Assembly: GCA_013400975.1 (NCBI GenBank)
Contig: WBMZ01012196.1
Coordinates: forward strand, 46,784-110,783
Source: Atrichornis clamosus
Taxonomy: Eukaryota > Chordata > Aves > Passeriformes > Menuridae
Reading direction: 5' to 3'
DNA: 64,000 nucleotides
Part shown: piece after piece, positions 35,001-47,000 of the stretch
Layout of the letters: each line of letters opens with the position of its first letter
Numbering within the stretch: the first letter of the stretch is position 1
Program-made: the position numbers and the translations under genes
Notes under the pieces: generated by a model
What the model saw: only the letters and a program-made list of their open reading frames with translations
Told to the model about the DNA's origin: nothing
The model's database searches: none

Positions 35001-38000
35001 TAGCTCCCTGTGGTACTGGAACATGGGATGTGAGCCACTGGTCCTCGCTGGGGATTAAAGGCATGGGAGCATGGGATGATTTGGGTTGGAAGGGACCTTT
35101 AAAGCCCATTTAGTCCAACCCCCGGCAGTGAGCAGGGGGGTTGGACTGCATCAGGTTCAACTGCATCAGGTTGCCCAGAGCCACGTCCAACCTGGCCTTG
35201 AACGTTCCCAGGAATCATCTTTCTGCCTGGGGCATTCTGCAGCTCTGTCCCAGCAGCCTTACCCTGAAATGTCCTTTGGGTCAGACCTCAGCCTACCCTG
35301 AGGGGCAGCAGTTGGGTCTCTCCGTTGTTTCAGGTACTTTAAAGCAGAGAAAGCACCCAAAAGTGGCAATTGCTGCGTGAGCCGAGCCCAGCCCAGTGGG
35401 GAGGCAGCGTTGGGCTCAAGAGGAGCTGGGCTGAGGCTTGGGGTGGGCAGAGGTGTTGTTTGGACACTCCCTGTGCGCTGGGCATCACCTCTCACCCCTG
35501 GGGGACTCTCCCTGTCCCAGTGCTGGACGTGCCCCCTGTCCCCAGAGCCACCCTCGGAGGTGGCTGCCCACATCCTGGCGTGGCCGGAGGGACCCTGCCC
35601 TGGCTGGGGGTGATGTTGGGACAGCTCTGATGGATCTGGCACCCCCCCGGCTGCTCCCAGGACTCACTTAATGGCTCGTGAGCCGGCTCTGCCGCCCCAC
35701 CCTCGGTGTTTGCAGGATGTCTAGACACAAACCGGTGGGGTTTCCTTGGGAAGCAGGAGGAGGGTGAGCCCTGCCAGCCTTGTTGTTTTTGTTGTTTTTG
35801 TTGTGTGGTAGCAGTAATGGCCTGGAAAGGGCTGCCAGCATGGGTGAAACCTCCTCAGCCACACACAGCTGTGTGCTGAGCCGTGCTGGGGCAGACTAAT
35901 TCGTGTCTGAAAGGCCTTTTTCTAATGGTAAAATTGAATCTGTCAACAGGTAATTTCATAAACCCAGAGAGAAGAAACCCTGTGTGAGAATCGGCTCGGA
36001 GCAAATGCCTCACTGATTATGGCTTTTTTTTTTTCCCTTCATTTCCTGCTAAAGGAGATGGCAGATGTTTCAACATGGAAATTGAAATTAAAATTGTGAC
36101 CTTGAACTTCCAAATGCTTCTGTGTGATACACGCAGGAGTCGCCTGGGGCTGGACACAGCCTGGGAATGGCACAGGGAAGGAGGTGGGGACTGGGCAGTG
36201 TCAGTGCTGTCATGAGCCTGGGAATACCTGGCAAGGGATGTGACCTTGTTTGGATGTTGCTGTGCCTTTAGTACCTAAAGGGGCTCCAAGAGAGCTGGAG
36301 AGGGACTTTGGACAAGGGATGGAGGGGCAGGACAAGGGGGAATGGCTTTACAATGAAGGGTGGTAGAATTAGATTGGATATTGGGAAAAAAATTTTTCCC
36401 TGTGAGGGTGGTGAGGCCCTGGCACAGGGTGCCCAGAGAAGCTGTGGCTGCCCCATCCCTGGAAGTGTCCAAGGCCAGGTTGGAAGGGGCTTGGAGCACC
36501 CTGGGATAGTGGAAGGTGTCCCTGCCCATGGCAGGGGTGTGAACAAGATGATCTTTGAGGTCCCTTCTGACCCAAACCATTCCGTGATTCTGTGATGTCC
36601 TCAGTTTCCCCACAGAACAGCTGCCCCTGCTGCTGCCTGGTTTAGGATGGTGTCAGGACAGGTGTGGATTCTGCAGCTCAGAGTGATCCCAGCTCTCCAT
36701 GAGGGATGTTACAGCTCCTCTCTCTCAGTGAGCTTCAGCCAGGCTGCAGAGCAGGGAGGAGGGAGGAAGCATCAAGTGAAAATGGAACCAAAATGCCCTC
36801 ATCTGGGAGAAGCCTTGGTGCAGGAGTGTGAATCGGAGGGGTACAAACCTGAATGCAAAAGCCCAAGCAGAAGGGCCCGGTCCAGGAAATGCTGTGTTGA
36901 GGGTCTGTTCCCAGCAGGGCCCTGGACCAGCACTTTCCCCTGTGCGGGATCCAGGCACAGTGGTGGGAGCCCCCGGGAACACCAGGCTGGTCGCAGGGCA
37001 CAGGTTTAGCTCCTTCCCTGGGCAGCACAGCTGGGCTGGTGCTCCAGTGGCACCCAGGGCCGTGCGTGGGGTGTGGGTCCCAGAGGGCAGCAGGGTGACA
37101 GTGCTGTGCTGGGGACAGCCAGCAGGGCAGGGCCACCCCTCCTGCCACCACCTCTGCTGGGCCCATCCCTGGAGACAGAAGCCCTTGGGAGAGACAGAGC
37201 CCTTGGGAGATCCTCTGATCTCTAAGCCCTTAGCATGGAGTGGCTCAGCCTTTGTTCATCCCAGCAATCAGCTTATCCCTCCATTCCTCCTTCCCTCCTC
37301 CCTGCCGAGCCTGATCCGACTGAGCCCCTGCGTGCGAGCCCTCGCACTCCTTCCCGGCCCTTCCCAAAATCCACAGCCTGTCGATGAGCTGGATGCTCCC
37401 GTGATTGTTCCCCCAGCCCCTGATGCTCCTCTGTGGTTGTTCCCCTGGCCCCTGATGCTCCCGTGGTTGTACCTCTGGCCCCTGATGCTCCCGTGGTTGT
37501 CCCTCTGGCCCCTGATGCTCCCGTGGTTGTCCCTCTGGCCCCTGATGCTCCCGTGGTTGTTTCCCTGGCTCCTGCTGATCCCATGGTTGTTCCCCCAGCC
37601 CCTGATGCTGCTGTGGTTGTATCCCTGGCCCCTGATGTTCCCGTGGTTGTATCCCTGGCCCCCGCTGCTGCCGCGCTGTTCCCGGCACTTTCTGCCGCAG
37701 GCTTTGCCCGGAGAGGCCCAGCTATTAGCTGATTAAGAAATGCAATTAAGCCCTCAACAACCCAACTTTCTGGGCTGCCAGCAGCGATGTATTTTTCAGG
37801 AGTGCTTAGGTTTTTTTCCAGGCAGCTGGGGTTTGCTGGTTCTCGTGGCTCTGGGCTGTATCCGTGGCTTTTCTGCTTCTGGAAGGCCACGTTTGCCCAG
37901 TCCAGGGCTAAACAAACCAGCTCACGTGGCAGCACCTCAGGTGGAGAGGGAGAGCGGGGTATCTCTTACTCCATCCGATGCTCTCCCCATGTGGGGGGAG

Positions 38001-41000
38001 CAGCTTCTCAGCTTACCAGGATAGTGTTAAAGGGAAATGGAAATGTCTGGATACGGAGCTACCCCTCCTGTTGCTGACCCCAGGGAAGTGCCAGCACGTA
38101 TCGGTGTTATTCAGGGACTTAGAGAGGGAGTTTTGTCACTACAAGTCTATTTTAACCTGACCTGTGGTTCCAGGCACCTTGCTGCATTTCTGCTACTTGT
38201 ATTTTTCCCAACGCTGGGGAATTTTTGAGAGGTGGGGTGAAGAAGTTAGAGCGGGGCAATCCTAAATGTCATTAGACAGACTGGGAGACGACAGCACAAG
38301 TTGTACATTTTCCTAATTTAAAAAAACACTCAGCAAAGTGTTCTGTGCTCCAGAGCAAGGTTTCCATGCGAAGAGAAAACCAAACTGCCCTTGGTCTGAC
38401 AGGCAGACGTTCCTTTGGGGGGTTCAGTGCCCAGCTCGCCTCTCCAGCCTGAAGTGTGAAGGTCTCTTTATAATTCCCTTATAATGTTCAATGCTAAAAT
38501 TGTTTCCAGCACTTTCTGCACTTTAAAGCAGGGGAAGGACTAACCCAGGGACCATCAGCAGAGAAGGAGGCTGGTACAGGTAGTTAATGTCTTACAGTTC
38601 TCATCTCCAGCTTTGCATCCATTTCAGTTAAGCACAAAATGTGGAGCCTTTGGTAGATTTGTGTCCTGCTGCTGATTACTGTGCTGCTGCTACACCACCA
38701 CCAAGATAGAAAATGAGTTTTCAATACCAGCCTCTCTAAGGCTGGGCTGAATTCCCTGCATGATGCTGTGTCATCTAGAAGGATGGATTAATTAGTGACT
38801 TGAAGCTGGGAATTATTTTTCCATCCAGGTAAATGTGCAAGATTTTGGTTTGACTGCAGTGAAGGGGTTTAAATATAAAAGCCCTTCACAAACAGTCTGT
38901 TTCTGGTTTTTTCTATCAGTGTGAAACACATTTTAGCTTTTCTCATTTGTTTTTATTCCTGCTGTCTGCTTTTCTCCAGAAATGACTTAAAACTAGGGAC
39001 CAAAGCAGAAAAAAAAAAAAACCCAAACCCTGCAGTTACTCATTTAGAAAGTGTCGTGCAGAGAGTGAACAAAGGCCATTTTAAATGGAGAGTCCTCAAG
39101 GGAGATGAACACAGGCTTGCTCATGCACTCTAAATTCCCACGTGAACATCCACGGATTGCCAGGCCCTCTGAGGAGGAGAGGGTGGAGGAAGGCAGATGG
39201 AAGCTGGCTGTGCAAATCAGCACTTGGTGGGGGAAAGATCTGTCCAGGTGCTGCGGGGTCCATCCGCCTGGCAGGCTGTGGAAAATATTCAGTGTCTTTT
39301 GCAATATGTGCAGGATGTATGGAAGGTTTGTCCTAGAATTGTGAATTAGTGATAATCAGAGCCCCCTGTGCCTCTGTGGTGTTTGCCTGGTGGGGAGGGT
39401 TCCTGGAGGGGCCCTGCACAGTCACCGCTGCACAGGGAAGGGCAGAGGGCTGGAGCTGGGCTCATTCCCGCTCTGGATGGAGGGGGATCATTGCTCTGTT
39501 TGCACAGGGCATGGGATGCCAGAGGGGGAATTCACAGCCAGTGCTGGCACCACCCCACCGGTGCCGTGGGGCTTTGGGGGTTGCTCTCAGCTCAGTCTCT
39601 CCCTGTAAAGGGAGGGGGTGGAAAACTGCTGTGGATCAGCTGATTTATGGCTGAAATCTGCCCAGGCCACACGTGCTGCCCCTCACATTGCTGAACCCTC
39701 TCAGCCTCCAGAGCTGGCTATTCCTCCTGGTGTTCCCACTGCCTCCTCAGCCCCACAGGAGTTGCCCTCTCCAGCCCAGTGGGGGTGCAGCTGTCCTGTG
39801 TGGCCGTGTCCTACCTCTCTTTTTGGCAGCACTTGGACACCACATGAATGACTCTTCCTATTCCTCTGCAGGTGAATCTGGTGCTGAATGAAGGGAAATC
39901 CCTGGGCCTGATGATCCGAGGAGGGGCAGAGTATTCCCTGGGCATCTACATCACGGGTGTGGATAAAGGCTCCGAGGCAGAGAGCACTGGCTTGAAGGTG
40001 AGAGTGATCCCAGAGGGGGCTGGGAGGGAGGAGGAGCTGCACAAGCTGTGGCTGCAGGGCCTGGTCAGCACCTGCTGCTCCTGCTGCCCCTCTGCCACAA
40101 GCTCTTCATGGACAGGTGAGCGCTGCATTTCTGAGCTGGCTGCTCAGGGCAGGCTCTGTGGATGTTTTGGATGCTAAACCTGGAGAGAGCAAGGTGGTGG
40201 TGCAGAGAGAAATGCAGCCTTACAATGTCTGGAGGAGGCTGTACTTGTGCCTTAGCACACCCCCACACCTGATTTCTCCCCTTTGAGACAGCCCAGGGAT
40301 GTTTTTGGTGTGGACAGCCCACACCTGGCAGGTGGATGACAGAATCACAGGATAGCTGAGTTGGAAGTGACCCCTGGGGATCGTCCAGCCAGGGCAGGGT
40401 CACCCAGAGCAGGTGATACAGGAACATGTCCAGGTGGGCTTGGGATGTCTCCCAGAGAGGGAGGCTCCACACCCTCCCTGAGCAGCTGTTGCAGGGCTCT
40501 GCCACCCTCTGTGGAAGGAATTTCTTCCTCATGCTGAGGAGGAACTGGTTGTGTTTTAGGTTATGGCCATTGCTCCTTGTCCTGTCACTGGCACCACTGA
40601 GCAGAGCCTGGCACCTTCCTCTGACACCCCTTGGAGATATTTGTGTGGATTGATGAGATCCCCTCTGAGCCTTCTCTTCTCCAGACTAAGCAGGCCCTGC
40701 TCTCACAATCTTTCATCAGAAAGTCACTCTCACCTCCCTGAGCTGGCAGGGAAGAGTTTTCCATTAAAAATCCTGGTCCTGTGCCCTTTTCCTGCATCAT
40801 GCATCCAAAGCCATTAGGTTTGGAGCCAGTGCTGTGCCTGAGGTGCTCTCAGCCTGCTTGCAGGGCTGCGTTTAGAGGCCAGCTCTCAGCAGTGTGTGCT
40901 GGCTTCTCCTGCAGCACTGGCGTTCACAGGGATCAAGTTCTAACAAGCAGAACCAGCGGGATCACCCTCGGGGTGGAGCAGGGCCGATCCATCAGCAGGG

Positions 41001-44000
41001 TAACTCGGCGTGACCTCCGCCTGCATCAGCCTAATCCACACTCTAACAGGTTCCCAGAGGATGCTCTGTGGTTTGTCCGGGCCCTTCTGAGGCTGCACTG
41101 GTCCAGATCTGGCTGCAGAGCTCTTGTGAAGGACATCCTGCACCTCCCTCATCCCACCGTGCGCACAAACATCACCCCCGAGCTGCTCCAGCCCTCCCGC
41201 TGCTCCAGCTCCCAGAACATCCTGGGATCACAGCTGATCCTGGAAGGGACATTTGGGGTTAAAACTCTGTTATGTTCACCAGTTAAATAAGTTGGAAAGG
41301 GAGCCATTGGAGTATCTCTGCGCCACTCAGGAATGGGGCATGTTTGAAACTCAAACCCCTCAGGCTGGATCATTTTACTTCCGTCAGGGCTGCTTTTCTG
41401 GTGCGTTTTTCCCTCTAAATGACCCAATTCCCTGCCATCACCTGCAATCACTGCTTCCTCCAGTGCAATCTCATGGGCTCTGAGGGTCAGTTCTCTACCT
41501 ACTCCTTGTGTCAGTCGAGGCCTGGTGGATGATAAACTCTCTGATGTTCTCTCAGTCTCCTGGATTGGTGCTGGTCTGCTGAGGACCGAGGGGTGATCTG
41601 CTCTGATCCCCTCTCTGTGCTGTGCAGTGATACATTCCTTGGACTCAGTGATCTTAAAAGTCTTTTCCAACCTAAATGATTCTGTGATTTCTCCACTGAT
41701 CAGCCCTGGGCAGTTTAGGGCTAAGCCTCCAGCTTTGCTGCACTGACCCCCTAAAGTCACTTAACTCTGTCAAGGCTGGCAGCCTGAACTGGGGACAGCC
41801 TGTTGGAGAGGGCTGGGACAGATATGATCCCGTCCCTCAAATTGTGTGGCACCCAGAGAGGCATCTCACTGGGCACTGAGGTCACCAGGGTCCCCTTTGT
41901 AGCCAAGGAGACTTTTGGGGGTAATGCAGCCACTGCTGAACTGTTCACTGAAGGCTCCTGCTTCTCTTTTTGTCACAGAATGAAAACGCTGCCCTTGAGG
42001 TTTGGATCAATCCAAGGTTTAATCTCCCTCAGGTCCTAAGCAGGGAAATGAGGTTTTGGCCCCTGGGCCATGAGAGGGTCACTGGGGCATAGGACAGGGA
42101 GCTGTAGGAGCATCCTAGAGAGATGGCAAAGTGTTTTTCGGGCAGCAGAAGCACTGCTGGAAACTCCCTGCAGAGCCTGCAGAGCGCAGGGTGCTCCTGT
42201 GGGCTGGCACCTCACAGCACCCCTGCCCACACCCCTGGCTGGGCACCCAGCTGTGTCCCAGGGTGGCCTCACCAGCGGGAGGCAGCAGGGACAGTGCTCT
42301 GGGACACCAGGACTTCAGGACAGGGATGATAAGAGGCTCAGGACAGCTTGTTTCTGCTTGACAGGGCTGGGAAGAGAGGGAGTGACTGGAGCTGCCCCGG
42401 GTGTCCCATCATGACCTTGGTGACACCAGAGTGTTTGTCCCCTGTGCCAGAGTCAGGCTCCATCTCCTGAACACCAGAAGCCTGAAAATTTAAATACAGG
42501 ATAAGAAAAAGAGCAGGTGCATTGTTTTCCTTAGGTTCTTTCTGTTTGGTTCCGTGCTGCTTTCCTTCCTTTTCCATGAACCTGCCAGTGAGCTCAGCAG
42601 AGGCGACGTCACAGGGACAGTCCCAGCAGCACAACACCTGCCTTAATCCCTCCAAATCTCATCCCATGCCTGCTCAGAATGCCAGGAAACAGCCACATTC
42701 CCCTGCCATCAAGGCACCTGGAGCAGTGCCTGCTGTCCCCTGTCACCCCAGCTCCCACCACCATGGCTGTTCTTTGCACACCTGAGCCTCTGCTTGTTGA
42801 TTCTGGAGATCTCTCTCCCCGCTGCTCTGTTCTCTACTCACCGATTTGTGTGTCCAGGAGGCTGAATGTCAGGCTGGGTGTGATGTCAGATCCTCACAGG
42901 CACTTCCCACCCTGATTTGTGTATGCCCCAGGCTGGAAATTTAGTGCTGCTTGGGGTTTTGGAGGCAAAGAAAGCCCTTTAATGTCCTGCTGTTAGACAT
43001 GGTTGGGTGTGGATTGCATCCCTGAGCTGCTCCAGGTGGTGGTGGAAGGGATGTGATGCCACCAGGAAGGAAGAGCTGGTGGGTAAATGTGCATTCCAGG
43101 TAGTTTGTTGCTCTGTAAAATGGAAGAATTGTGGGTTTGTTCAATGTGGGCTCAACACAACCTTGCTGGGGTGATGGGAAGGTTCCTGCTGACTTGCCAG
43201 GAGTGAATCCTTCTGTGGGGTTTGCTGCTTTCACTGAGTTTGTTACCAGAATTGTTTGAGTGGATTCTGAGGTGATGTTTAGATTGGATGTAAGGCAGAA
43301 ATCCTTCCTGTGAGGGAGGTGACCCAGAGAAGCTGTGGCTGCCCCATCCCTGGAAGTGTCCAAGGCCAGGCTGGACAGGGCTTGGAGCACCCTGGGATAG
43401 TGGAAGGTGTCCCTGCCCATGGGAGAGGGTTGGAACTGGATGAGCTTTGAGGTCCCTTCCAACCCAAACCAATCTGTGATTATTCTGTAATCTGTGATTC
43501 TGCCAGACATTTCATTTTTACCTTCTTGTATCTATGGCAGCAAATCAGAATTTTGGACTGTTTTGATAATAAATAATGAATTTTTTACACTTCCCTTAAA
43601 ATTTGATGGGAGGGCAAACAAATGCTATTGAAAACCAGGCAAAACCAAGGAAGTTTTTCTGAGGCCCAGGAGTTAAACTGGCTTTTGTCTGCTCCAGCAG
43701 CAGGGACCATGGTCCTGGGGTGTGGGTGCCAGAGGAGCTCCAGCCCTGCTGATGCTGCTCCAGGTGCTGCTGTTCTGCTCCCTCACGAGGCAGAATTCCA
43801 GCAGGAAACAGGCTGGCTTGCTGCAGTCAGTCAATAACTAAATATTCATAGGCTTGGCCTTGGCCTTCTTTATGTTTATTCATTCATGAAACTTCTGACA
43901 ATGTGTTCTTTGGGCATGTTTTAAAATATGCTGCCTCGGAGGAAGTTCTCAGAGTGAAAAAGTGGGGGTTAGCAGAGGGCTGCACAGGAGGGAGGTGAGT

Positions 44001-47000
44001 CAGCCTTGTTTGCTTTCAGCCTCTGTCCTTCCTGCCTCCTTCTTGTTCCCACTGGGGCCGTGCACGAGCTGAGTTTCTGATGGTGTTCCTGGCTCTGCTC
44101 ATCCTGGTTTCTTCCTTGTTCATTTTTTTCTGGTGGTGTATTTTGTCAGGATTTTTTTTTTTTTCCCTTAAGCCATTTTTGTTTTCTCTCCTTGACCTTT
44201 AAATCAGAAATAGCAGATTTCAGGGAGCTTGCTTTGAGCAAACAACTCAATATTGAGTTCCCAAAACGAGGGCTGGGGTGAAAAGGGCTACCACGATCCA
44301 TATCTTTCCATATATGAGAGGAGAGCAAAAGAGAGGCTGTAAATAGGAAGAGGTGAATGATTTTACATCATCGGTGGCTGTCATGGAACAACGAGTCATT
44401 TCAGCTGGAGAAGATCTCTAAGATGATTCAGTCCAACCATTTCCGCAGCACTGCCAAGCCCACCACTCACCCATGACCCCAAATGCAACATCCACATGGA
44501 TTTTAAATCCCTCCAGGGGTGGGGACACCACGGCTGCCCTGGGCAGCTGTGCTTTTCCTTATTTTACCTTATCCAATCTAAAGCTTCCCTGGCACAGCTT
44601 GAGGCCCTTTCCCCTTGTCCTGTCCCTGTTCCCTGGGAGCAGAGCCCGACCCCCCCTGGCTGCCCCCTCCTGTCAGGGACTTGTGCAGAGCCAGAAGGGC
44701 CCCCCTGAGCCTCCTTTGCTCCAGGCTGAGCCCCTTCCCCAGCTCCCTCAGCTGCTCCTGCTGCTCCAGCCCCTTCCCAGCTCCGTTCCCTGGGCACAAT
44801 TTGGTGTCATCTGCAGACCTGGGGGTGCACTCGATGCCCTCATCCCAAAGCTGCCCCTTGAAAGCTCCCTTGTCTTGTGAGGTCTGCACAGAGACAAAGA
44901 TGAAGAAGAGAAGGTGAAGTAAGAGCCCTGTGGCTGCCTCAGGGTCTGGGGATGAGCTGCAGGGTGAGGAAGTCACTGAGGAGGTTCGTGGCTGTGGTAC
45001 CCGAGATGCAACATTTCCCCTGCTCCCTCCGGTGGTGTCACCTTGATGGGGGCAGAAACAGCTCCTCTCCTGGGAGGCCACCAGAAACCTCCCCCCAGCA
45101 GGGCCACAACCACTGCCACCCCCAGAGACCACCTTCTCTCCTTGGGCTTTCATTCCCAGTCTGTGCCTGCTTTGTTCGTCCTTAGCTCTGCAGGGTGTTC
45201 GGGGAAGGAACCTGTTTTCAGACAGCACTTGGCACCTGTTCTTCCCTGCCTTGCTCCCAAATCTGTCTCGGATCCTTCCGACACGGATCATCTGCCCTGA
45301 CCTGTTTTCCTCCTGGAACATTTGAGCCCTTCCTTATTTTATTGCGAGCCTTAATTTGGTCAATTCCAAATTGATTCGTATGTTTTCCTGCCTGTATTTT
45401 TAATTTCTTAAGGGCTTTTGGTAAGGATTGGTGCTGGAGAGAGGCTCCTTGTGCTTTAGTGGTATCTCAGGTGTAATTTAGCCTCTTTTCTGGCACATTA
45501 GTGGCATTAAACAGGACTAGTGCCAGTGCCAAAGCATTTGGCATCCCATTAGCCCTGGTATTCCCAGCCCAATTTGGTGTCATTTAACGTTAACTCATGT
45601 TTCAAACCTCTCACCTCTTTTTCTGTCTGCGTGACTGAATTTCTCCCAGAGCCAATTTTGATTATTTTTAAGTGACTTTAGGTGCTCAGAGCCCTTGTCT
45701 GAAGGCCATTAAGCTTCTCTTGACTGCACCTCCCTTTTCCCGCCGTCCCCAGAACGAGAAGGAGCCAAGGCTGTCATCGGGGCGTTATTTCTGAGCTCTG
45801 CTTCTTGTCATGGTCTGTCACCTTTTGTGTGTCATGTTCAGCCCCTGCATTTCAGGCTACATTTTTCCCGAGGAAATGAGAATAATGCACGTTTTCAGAA
45901 GTGCTCAAGCATTCAGCACGGCCTGTGTATCCACCCACCATTAGCTGAGCACAACTGAAAAGTAGCTCCTGAAATATCCAGGGCAATAATTTTCCTGTGT
46001 TTTATTATAACTTTTTATTTTTTTGGTGTCTTATTATTGCTTCTTTTATTCTGTGCCAGTTTGGAGCTGTGCGTACAGCAAATCATTTTTCAGGGTCAGC
46101 TTTTGTTTTAGGAGAGGGTTCTTTTGCATCACTGCAGTTTTTTTGTTACTTTCCCAGTTGTCCTTGACTTCGGGGGAAAAATATAATTATTATCTATGTT
46201 AATTAGCAAAAAAAAATCCTTCCCAGCTCTAATAGGAGCCTGTGATCAGATAGGCTGATTTGCAGACATTTGGGCTGTCCAAGGATTCCCTTATCTGCCC
46301 TTCACCAGCAATTATTTTTGCAAGGTCCTTTTTTCCCCCCCTGCACGAGGTGCTCAAAACTTATCCCAGTATTTTGTGGCTGGTTGTTGTCACCTGGTGT
46401 CAATATTCTGCCAGCACCTGGGAGAGGTGTCCTGGGCACTCTAACAGAGCACAAGGGACCAGAGGGACATGGAGGACAAGGAATAAAAGTTGAGGCAGTG
46501 ATGATATGACAAGGGCTTGCCAGGTTCCTCCTGGTTCACTCTTGAGAGGAGAAATTAAAGATTATTAAACCTGTGTTAACTGTCTTGAACAAAAAAATCA
46601 TGAAAGTTTAATCCCTGATATGGAAAACGATTAAAGATTCATAATTGTAATAAAACTGCCTAATCAAATTTGAATTTTTACTGTTTTGGTGCTGCAGTGA
46701 ACTTGGTGCTCCTTGTTTTAGCAGCAAAATCCACTCCAGTGGATTGGCTGATGAATTAGGAAGACCTGGGAAATGATATTTATCCCACCTGAATGTGTGT
46801 TTCTCTTGGCAGTTTAGGCACTTGCATAATTTCCCTTCCCTGTTTCGTTGATGGTCAGCAGTTTTCTGAGAGTGGGTTCAAAGCTGACAGAGCTCCAAGG
46901 GCACCTGAGGTATTTGTGGAGCCTGATGGTTGGGACAGTGGGCATTTGTGGCATTTGTGGCATTTGCCTTCCCCTGGGCTCCCTCCCTTCTCATTTCTGG

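Larger units (their letters stand above)
29846..39871 (+). other. WHRN: WHRN intron 2 (10,026 bp)
   Basis: It contains CR1 copies at 30165-30580 (+), 31922-32385 (-), 35067-35300 (-) and 36268-36597 (+), a 19-bp x2 repeat (31729-31766), a 30-bp minisatellite (37390-37676) and an A-tract (about 39009-39020). The stretches 32400-35060 and 37740-39870 hold no recognised element; 37740-39000 is AT-rich and looks unique. Confidence 0.85.

Noticed and set aside
37273..37935. 220-codon minus-strand frame with Gly-Ala-Arg-Thr repeats, and a 302-codon plus-strand frame at 36828-37736
   Set aside because: Both are produced by the 30-bp minisatellite, whose unit length is divisible by three.
40781..41290. 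169-codon plus-strand frame in intron 3
   Set aside because: No similarity to any family that I recognise, no splice or promoter context, and it starts within CR1-flanking sequence.
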